Made by a program: the position numbers and the translations under genes
In this document: positions 59,498 through 64,000 of the stretch, piece by piece
Layout: the number at the start of each line of letters is the position of its first letter
How positions within the stretch are numbered: the first letter of the stretch is position 1
From: Pseudotabrizicola alkalilacus
GTDB taxonomy: Bacteria; Pseudomonadota; Alphaproteobacteria; Rhodobacterales; Rhodobacteraceae
Assembly: GCF_003443995.1 (NCBI RefSeq)
Contig: NZ_QWEY01000008.1
Span: 1-64,000, forward strand
Length of the DNA stretch: 64,000 nt
Reading direction: 5' to 3'
The notes under the pieces: generated by a model
Databases searched by the model: none
What the model saw: the letters and a program-made list of their open reading frames with translations, nothing else
What the model was told of the DNA's origin: nothing

Positions 59498-59568
59498 TCG
59501 CCAAACGTCTTGTCGATCAATCCAACCTGCCATGCGCTATCGCGCTGGCATATCCAGAGGGTAAACTT

Positions 59569-60402
59569 ATGAAATACATCGCTTTTGCTGCGGCTTTGGC
59601 CGCCACCCCCGTCTTGGCCGATCAGGCTGTGTCCATCAACTTTGCCGGGGAAATCGGCGGCAAGCCGTTCTCCTGCGCCGAGACGTTTGAGGCCATCGGG
59701 GCCAAGGCCACTGCCGTCAAGGGTATCGATTACCGCGTCTTTGTGTCTGGTGCGGCGCTGATCCGCGCCGACGGCACCGCCCAGCCGATTGCCTTGGAGC
59801 AAGATGGCAAATGGCAGCTGGATGATCTGGCGCTGCTGGATTTCGAGGACGGGTCAGGCGGTTGTTCTACCGGAACGGCCGAGACCAACACCGCCCTGCG
59901 CGGCTCGGTGCCGGATGACGAGTATGTCGGGCTGACGTTCAATCTGGCGGTGCCGTTTGACAAGAACCATAATGACCCGACGCTGGCCGCCGCACCCCTG
60001 AACACCACGGCGATGTTCTGGAACTGGCAGGGCGGCTACCGCTTTGTGCGCATCGACATGGTGCCGGTGAACAAGGCTGCGGATGGGCCGAAGGGCTGGT
60101 TCCTGCATCTGGGTTCGACCATGTGCCCGGCAGCCTCCAAGACCGAAGCGCCGAATGCGGAGTGCAAAAACCCCAACCACCTGCCCGTCAGCTTTGCCGG
60201 TTTTGATCCAGCGACCAATGTGGTGGTCATTGACCCGGCAGCGGTTGTCGCCGAGGCGGATATGACGGTGAACGCGGCAGAAACCTCGCCGGGCTGCATG
60301 TCCTTCCCCGGTGATGCCGATTGCACCACGGTGATGTCCAAGCTGGGGTTGGCTTATGGCGACATCCCGGCAGGGGCGCAGCAACTGGTCTCGATGCGCT
60401 AA
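59569..60402 (+). CDS. mbnP: MbnP-family copper-binding periplasmic protein
   Basis: 277 residues: signal peptide MKYIAFAAALAATPVLA, then the MbnP ('metallo-mystery pair' four-Cys) pattern: INFAGEIGGKPFSCAETF, DFEDGSGGCSTGTAETN, LTFNLAVPFDKNHNDPTLA, MFWNWQGGYRFVRIDM, LHLGSTMCPA and CKNPNHLPVSF. In studied homologues the partner di-haem enzyme MbnH oxidises a tryptophan of MbnP to kynurenine, which then helps bind copper. The WNWQGGYRF segment offers candidate tryptophans. The mbnH gene follows after 3 bp. Confidence 0.9.
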   Translation: MKYIAFAAALAATPVLADQAVSINFAGEIGGKPFSCAETFEAIGAKATAVKGIDYRVFVSGAALIRADGTAQPIALEQDGKWQLDDLALLDFEDGSGGCSTGTAETNTALRGSVPDDEYVGLTFNLAVPFDKNHNDPTLAAAPLNTTAMFWNWQGGYRFVRIDMVPVNKAADGPKGWFLHLGSTMCPAASKTEAPNAECKNPNHLPVSFAGFDPATNVVVIDPAAVVAEADMTVNAAETSPGCMSFPGDADCTTVMSKLGLAYGDIPAGAQQLVSMR

Positions 60403-60405
60403 GCC

Positions 60406-61575
60406 ATGCGCCGCCTTGCCCAATGGGCGGGGCGCATCGGTGTGGCGGGGCTTGTCCTTGCCACACCGCTGACGCTTGCCGCCGAGCCCTATCGCTGGCC
60501 CATCCCGGCCTGGATGCCAGCGCCACCCGTGCCGGATGACAACCCGATGTCGACGGCCAAGGTCGAACTGGGGCGGCATCTGTTTTACGATGCGCGCCTG
60601 TCGGCGGATGGTACGGTGGCTTGTGTGTCCTGCCATGTGCAGGAGCGCGCCTTTACGGATGGTCGTGAGGTGCCCGTCGGGATCAACGGCACGCTTGGCA
60701 TCCGCAACGCGCCGGGGCTGGCGAATGTCGGCTATCTGCCACTGCTGACATGGGCCAATCCGCACATGACCAGCCTGGAGTTTCAGGCGCTGATGCCGCT
60801 CTTTGGCGACAACCCCGATGAGATGGGCAACAACGGCCAGGAAGCGGTCCTGTTCGCGCGGCTGGCGGCTGACCCTTACTATCAAACGGCCTTTCCGGCG
60901 GCCTTCCCCGACCATCCCGCGCCCGACCTATTCACCATGACCCGTGCGTTGGCCGCCTTTCAACGCAGCCTGATTTCGGTGGATAGCGCCTATGACCGTT
61001 TCAAGTATTGGGGCGAGACAGACGCCCTGTCAGAGGCGGCCAAACGCGGCGAACAGTTGTTCTTTGACCACCGATTTGAGTGTTATCACTGCCATTCCGG
61101 CATCCATTTCACCGAAAATCTGCAGACCAGCCGCTCGGCCTTTGCCGAAACCGGATTTCACAACACCGGGCTTTACAACATCGACGGTGCGGGGGCTTAC
61201 CCCGCCAACAATACCGGGTTGATGGAACTGACGGGCGATCCTGCCGACATGGGCAAGTTCCGCACGCCATCCCTGCGCAATGTCGCGCTGACCGCGCCCT
61301 ATTTCCACGACGGTTCCGCCGAAACCCTGACCGATGTGCTGGACCATTACCGCGCAGGCGGACGCCGGATCACAGACGGCCCCCATGCGGGCAACGGCGC
61401 GCAAAGCCCGCTGCGCGATGGGATGATCGTTGGCAACAGCGCAACCGATGCCGAGATCGCCGACATCGTCGCATTCCTCGAAAGCCTGACGGATGAAGGC
61501 TTCCTCACCAACCCCGCTTACGGTGACCCCTGGCCCGCAGATCATCCTGCAGTGGCCAGCCGGGTGCTGCCATGA
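60406..61575 (+). CDS. mbnH: MbnH-family di-haem enzyme
   Basis: 389 residues: signal peptide, then two c-haem sites, CVSCH (residues 73-77) and CYHCH (226-230), in a MauG/bacterial cytochrome-c-peroxidase-like fold (VELGRHLFYDARLSADGTVAC, AFTDGREVPVGINGTLGIRNAPGLANVGY, FRTPSLRNVALTAPYFHDGSAETL). MbnH uses a high-valent di-haem state to modify MbnP. Cytochrome c maturation is needed, which fits the CydDC exporter elsewhere in the window. Its stop overlaps an in-frame ATG of the next reading frame (ATGA at 61572). Confidence 0.92.
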   Translation: MRRLAQWAGRIGVAGLVLATPLTLAAEPYRWPIPAWMPAPPVPDDNPMSTAKVELGRHLFYDARLSADGTVACVSCHVQERAFTDGREVPVGINGTLGIRNAPGLANVGYLPLLTWANPHMTSLEFQALMPLFGDNPDEMGNNGQEAVLFARLAADPYYQTAFPAAFPDHPAPDLFTMTRALAAFQRSLISVDSAYDRFKYWGETDALSEAAKRGEQLFFDHRFECYHCHSGIHFTENLQTSRSAFAETGFHNTGLYNIDGAGAYPANNTGLMELTGDPADMGKFRTPSLRNVALTAPYFHDGSAETLTDVLDHYRAGGRRITDGPHAGNGAQSPLRDGMIVGNSATDAEIADIVAFLESLTDEGFLTNPAYGDPWPADHPAVASRVLP

Positions 61576-61630
61576 GCCCCGCTCTTGAGATGCAAGGCAG
61601 GAGGCGTCCCGCCCTTCGCATCTTTGGGTG

Positions 61631-61660
61631 GCCCTTGCCCTCATTCCCGTGGGCAAGGGC
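61631..61660 (+). other. Hairpin 1 between mbnH and the PCuAC gene
   Basis: GCCCTTGCCC, a 10-base loop, GGGCAAGGGC: a perfect 10-bp stem directly upstream of a terminator-like second hairpin. An earlier GCCCTT at 61611-61616 could compete for the AAGGGC arm. Confidence 0.65.
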
Positions 61661-61668
61661 CTTACTCT

Positions 61669-61705
61669 CCCCTTCGGCTGCCATGTCGAAGGGGGCTTTT
61701 TCTTC
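61669..61705 (+). terminator. Terminator-like hairpin 2 before the PCuAC gene
   Basis: CCCCTTCG, a 10-base loop, CGAAGGGG, then GC and TTTTT: the layout of a factor-independent terminator, ending 17 bp before the PCuAC ATG with a ribosome site (CAGGAG) just after. It may end the mbnP-mbnH transcript partly, or act as an attenuator. An extra CCCTTCG at 61612-61618 could pair with the same CGAAGGG arm. Confidence 0.75.
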
Positions 61706-61721
61706 ACTCCAGGAGATCGCC

Positions 61722-62618
61722 ATGAAGCGCCACCTTGTCACCATTGCCGTCCTTCTGATGACCAGCACTGCCTTCGCCCACGAAGTGACCGTCGGCGACC
61801 TGCAGATCATCCATGCCAATATCCCGGCACCCATGGGCATGGCCCAGGTTGCCGCAGGGTATATGGGCATTTCCAATGAGGGCGATCACCCCGACACCTT
61901 GATCGGCGTCGAGGTTGGTTTTGCAGCGAAGGCCATGCTGCACACCACCGAATTCAGCGCCGATGGCGTGGCCCGCATGAAGCACGTCGAGGCTCTGGAG
62001 ATCCCCGCCAGAGACACCGTCGTGCTGGAGCCGGGCGGCTATCACATCATGCTGATGGGGCTGACCCAGCCGCTGAACGTCGGGGACATGCTGCCCGCAA
62101 CCCTGATCTTTGAACAGGGCGGGCGGGTCGAGATCGAGTTCATGGTCGATCCTGCCGATGGATCGGTGGACCATTCCAAGATGGACCATTCGGCGATGGG
62201 CCATGACGCGACGAACGCGCATGCCGCCCATGGCGCGGGCCATACGGCTCCGGTTCAGACGGGGGATGCGATGGTGGACATCGAGGCCCTGCTGAAAGCG
62301 CAGTTCGACACGCCGGAAACCCCGTTGACCGTGGCCCCGATTTCAGTTCACGGCCCTGTCGCCATAGCGGGTTGGGCGCAAGACGGACGCGGCGGGCGGG
62401 CCTTCCTGCGTCAGGATGACAAGGGTTGGTTCATCGAACTGTGCTCGGGCGCAAGCCTGATGCTGCCTGCCACGCTGCAATCGCTGGGGCTGTCGGCGGC
62501 AGAGGCCGAGGCTTTGCTGACGGGGGCCAAGGCTGCCGAAGCAGCCCTTGCCCCGGACACCATCGCCCTGCTCGACAGCTTTGACGGCACGCTGATCGTC
62601 GGGCGCGACGGTCACTAA
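61722..62618 (+). CDS. PCuAC copper chaperone fused to a second copper-uptake-associated domain
   Basis: 298 residues: signal peptide MKRHLVTIAVLLMTSTAFA, then a PCuAC domain with the Cu(I) motif H74 (MLHTT), M86 (ARMKH), H108 and M110 (YHIM), the standard His-Met set. A His/Met-rich linker follows (residues about 158-185: DHSKMDHSAMGH, HAAHGAGH), then a C-terminal domain (PISVHGPVAIAGWAQDGRGGRAFLRQDDKGWFIELCSG) seen as a separate protein in copper-uptake loci. PCuAC proteins deliver copper to cytochrome oxidase. ATG 61722 has a CAGGAG site and a signal peptide; the open frame reaches back to 61572 through two hairpins. Confidence 0.87.
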   Translation: MKRHLVTIAVLLMTSTAFAHEVTVGDLQIIHANIPAPMGMAQVAAGYMGISNEGDHPDTLIGVEVGFAAKAMLHTTEFSADGVARMKHVEALEIPARDTVVLEPGGYHIMLMGLTQPLNVGDMLPATLIFEQGGRVEIEFMVDPADGSVDHSKMDHSAMGHDATNAHAAHGAGHTAPVQTGDAMVDIEALLKAQFDTPETPLTVAPISVHGPVAIAGWAQDGRGGRAFLRQDDKGWFIELCSGASLMLPATLQSLGLSAAEAEALLTGAKAAEAALAPDTIALLDSFDGTLIVGRDGH

Positions 62619-62657
62619 TTGATCCCTAAGTCAAACCTTCAACCAAGGGAGACCTCA

Positions 62658-63662
62658 ATAAACCCGATCTTGAAACTCATTGATCTTGCCACCCTTGCCC
62701 TGACCACCGCCTTGCCCGCATGGGCCGAAATCACCCTGACCGACCTCAAGGGCCGGACGGTCACTTTGGCCGATACCCCTGACCGGGTCTTGCTTGGCTT
62801 TTACTACGAAGACTTCATTGCCATCACTGGCCCGGGCGGCATTGACAAGGTCGTTGCCATCTCGCGCGCGCCTTGGGCGGAATGGCGCCCGATGCAGTGG
62901 GATGCCTACAAGGCCGTCTATCCGCAGATCGACACCCTTCCTGATGTCGGCGATACCGAAACCAGCACCTTCAGCGTCGAAGCCGCCATCGCTGCCAAAC
63001 CCGATGTCGCCCTGCTGGCGGGCTGGCAGTTTGATGCGCTTGGCGAAGGTGTGGCGCAACTGGAAGCCGCCGGCATTCCGATTGTCGTTGTGGACTACAA
63101 CGCCCAGACTCTGGAGGCCCATCTGGCCTAAACCCGCGTGATTGGCACCTTGATGGGCGCGCAAGATCGGGCTGAGGCACTGGCCGGACTTTACGAAGGC
63201 AAGATCAACGACACCATTGCACGCGTGGCCGCCGCTGGTGACACACCGAAGAAAGTCTACGTCGAACTGGCCAAGAAAGGCCCGGCCGAGGTTGGTAACA
63301 GCTATGGCAACGGCATGTGGGCCGGGGTAATTGAACTGGTCGGCGGGGCGAACATCGCCAAGGGTCAGGTCGAAAACTGGGGTCCGCTGGCGCCAGAATA
63401 CGTTCTGGCAGAACAACCCGAAGTGATCCTGCTGGCCGGTTCCGAATGGCTGGGTGCGCCCGAAGCCGTGCTGGTAGGCATTGGCGCAGATCCGGCGGCG
63501 GCACAGGAAAAAATGGCCGCCTATCTGACCCGCGCCGGTTGGGCCGATCTTCCGGCCGCTAAGTCGGGCGATGTGCATGCGATCTACCACGGCGGCTCGC
63601 GGTCGCTGTCGGATTTCGTCTTTGCCCGCTACCTCGGCAACCCGGAGTCTCGCTCACGCTAG
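62658..63662 (+). pseudogene. Iron-siderophore/cobalamin-type ABC binding protein with two lesions
   Basis: The protein pattern is complete: signal peptide (NPILKLIDLATLALTTALPAWA), EITLTDLKGRTVTLADTPDRVLLGFYYEDFIAI, PDVALLAGWQFDAL, GIPIVVVDYNAQT, then MGAQDRAEALAGLYEGKIND and a normal BtuF/FecB-like C-terminal lobe to 63662. The expected start codon is ATA (62658-62660), correctly spaced after an AGGGAG site, where ATG would be needed. A TAA at 63129-63131 interrupts the frame, which continues unchanged afterwards. Two point changes in an otherwise clean gene indicate recent inactivation. It lies in the copper operon. Confidence 0.85.
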
Positions 63663-63781
63663 ATAAAAGTTGGGGGCAACGTCAAAAAGGCAGACCCATA
63701 AAGGTGGGTTCTTGAAGTTCCGAAAGCGTTTGTTTGCAAGGCTTTGAGGGCATAGAGCCACATTCGCACAGCCGTATTCAG

Positions 63782-64000
63782 CTAAAGTGCAGCATGGTCA
63801 CTTTCCGAATAGGTCCAGTCATCGTGCCGGGCATCCGTTTTATGAGACACGCCAATGCGCCGGTAATTCGCACGTGAGCTGAGCAGATGTGCACGCATTG
63901 CCGCCTCGACCCATTCCTTGTCTTGCGCTGCAAATGCAGACACCACGTCTTCATGCTGTCTGTTGCTACGAACAAGCTCGGCCTGAGTCCAATTGTTGAA
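63782..64000 (-). CDS. GntR-family (FCD-domain) regulator, C-terminal part
   Basis: From the window edge the minus strand reads NNWTQAELVRSNRQHEDVVSAFAAQDKEWVEAAMRAHLLSS, then ANYRRIG, and stops at 63782-63784. The R-x-HE-V-AF-A-D---A--AMR-HL pattern is the last helices of the FadR-type FCD ligand domain, where the histidines help bind metal or organic acids. The HTH lies outside the window, so the target is unknown. It is convergent with the binding-protein pseudogene. Confidence 0.8.
   Translation of the reverse strand, partial: FNNWTQAELVRSNRQHEDVVSAFAAQDKEWVEAAMRAHLLSSRANYRRIGVSHKTDARHDDWTYSESDHAAL

Noticed and set aside
61572-61721. N-terminal extension of the PCuAC protein from the ATG overlapping the mbnH stop
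   Set aside because: It would bury a good signal peptide 50 residues inside the protein and run through two strong hairpins; the ATG at 61722 has its own ribosome site.
1-64000. CRISPR arrays, tRNA or rRNA genes, riboswitches
   Set aside because: No regularly spaced repeats, cloverleaf-like genes or known aptamer cores were seen on reading either strand.

Overview
The window is GC-rich and densely coded. It looks like a chromosomal or megaplasmid segment of a Rhodobacteraceae-type alphaproteobacterium. The evidence is tightly overlapped ATGA junctions, a cydDC pair next to an FNR-type box, a C-P lyase operon in the phnF-G-H-I-J-K-L-M order, MbnP/MbnH copper genes and many binding-protein-dependent transporters. 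I saw no rRNA, tRNA or CRISPR array.

Layout. (1) Bases 1-7,060 are a scrapyard: the end of an IS5-type element, a broken integrase, an AbrB-Doc toxin-antitoxin pair, fragments of two LysR genes, an ABC-F gene with an internal stop, an N-truncated DMT exporter, an intact LysR/SnoaL/SDR group, a frameshifted GlxA-type regulator and the first residues of a hydrolase. (2) Bases 7,074-17,896 form a self-contained sigma-54 cassette, all on the minus strand: an RpoN paralogue, a five-gene peptide-type ABC transporter, a C45 acyltransferase/hydrolase, a PspF-like activator without a sensor domain, and a DUF1446 (AtuA) plus DUF4387 pair. The two metabolic operons are preceded by near-identical sigma-54 promoters with the same unusual -12 element, GTGC instead of TTGC, and by matching upstream motifs. 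(3) Bases 18,400-27,030 hold an IS110 scrap, an FtsH paralogue, an ABC/FtsX/adaptor export system, a P-type ATPase remnant and a Na/Pi cotransporter. (4) Bases 27,100-27,700 are truncated TetR and epimerase pieces.

(5) Bases 27,803-46,799 are a phosphonate island of three operons: phnC-D-E-E with a transglutaminase-like and a hexapeptide protein (minus); a second binding protein/ATPase/permease set with two methyltransferases, two PhnM-like amidohydrolases and a TIM-barrel protein (plus); and phnFGHIJKLM (minus). A 12-bp motif is shared by the phnF and phnC upstream regions. The PhnJ encoded here lacks three of the four cysteines needed for the Fe-S cluster and the thiyl radical of classical C-P lyase. 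(6) Bases 46,830-47,700 contain IS3 and McrC scraps. (7) Bases 47,698-50,332 encode OxyR, a Prx6-type peroxiredoxin and a persulfide-dioxygenase-like hydrolase, with an OxyR-type site between the divergent genes. (8) Bases 50,374-58,662 hold a CIA30 protein, cydDC, an NsrR-like Rrf2 regulator, a methyltransferase and a DevBCA-type exporter. (9) Bases 59,123-62,618 are a copper operon: DUF2946-like, MbnP, MbnH and a PCuAC fusion. It is followed by a binding-protein gene with two lesions and the end of a GntR gene.

The two regions most worth attention are the sigma-54 cassette, which carries its own sigma factor, activator, promoters and upstream sites, and the expanded phosphonate island with its cysteine-poor PhnJ and three PhnM homologues.
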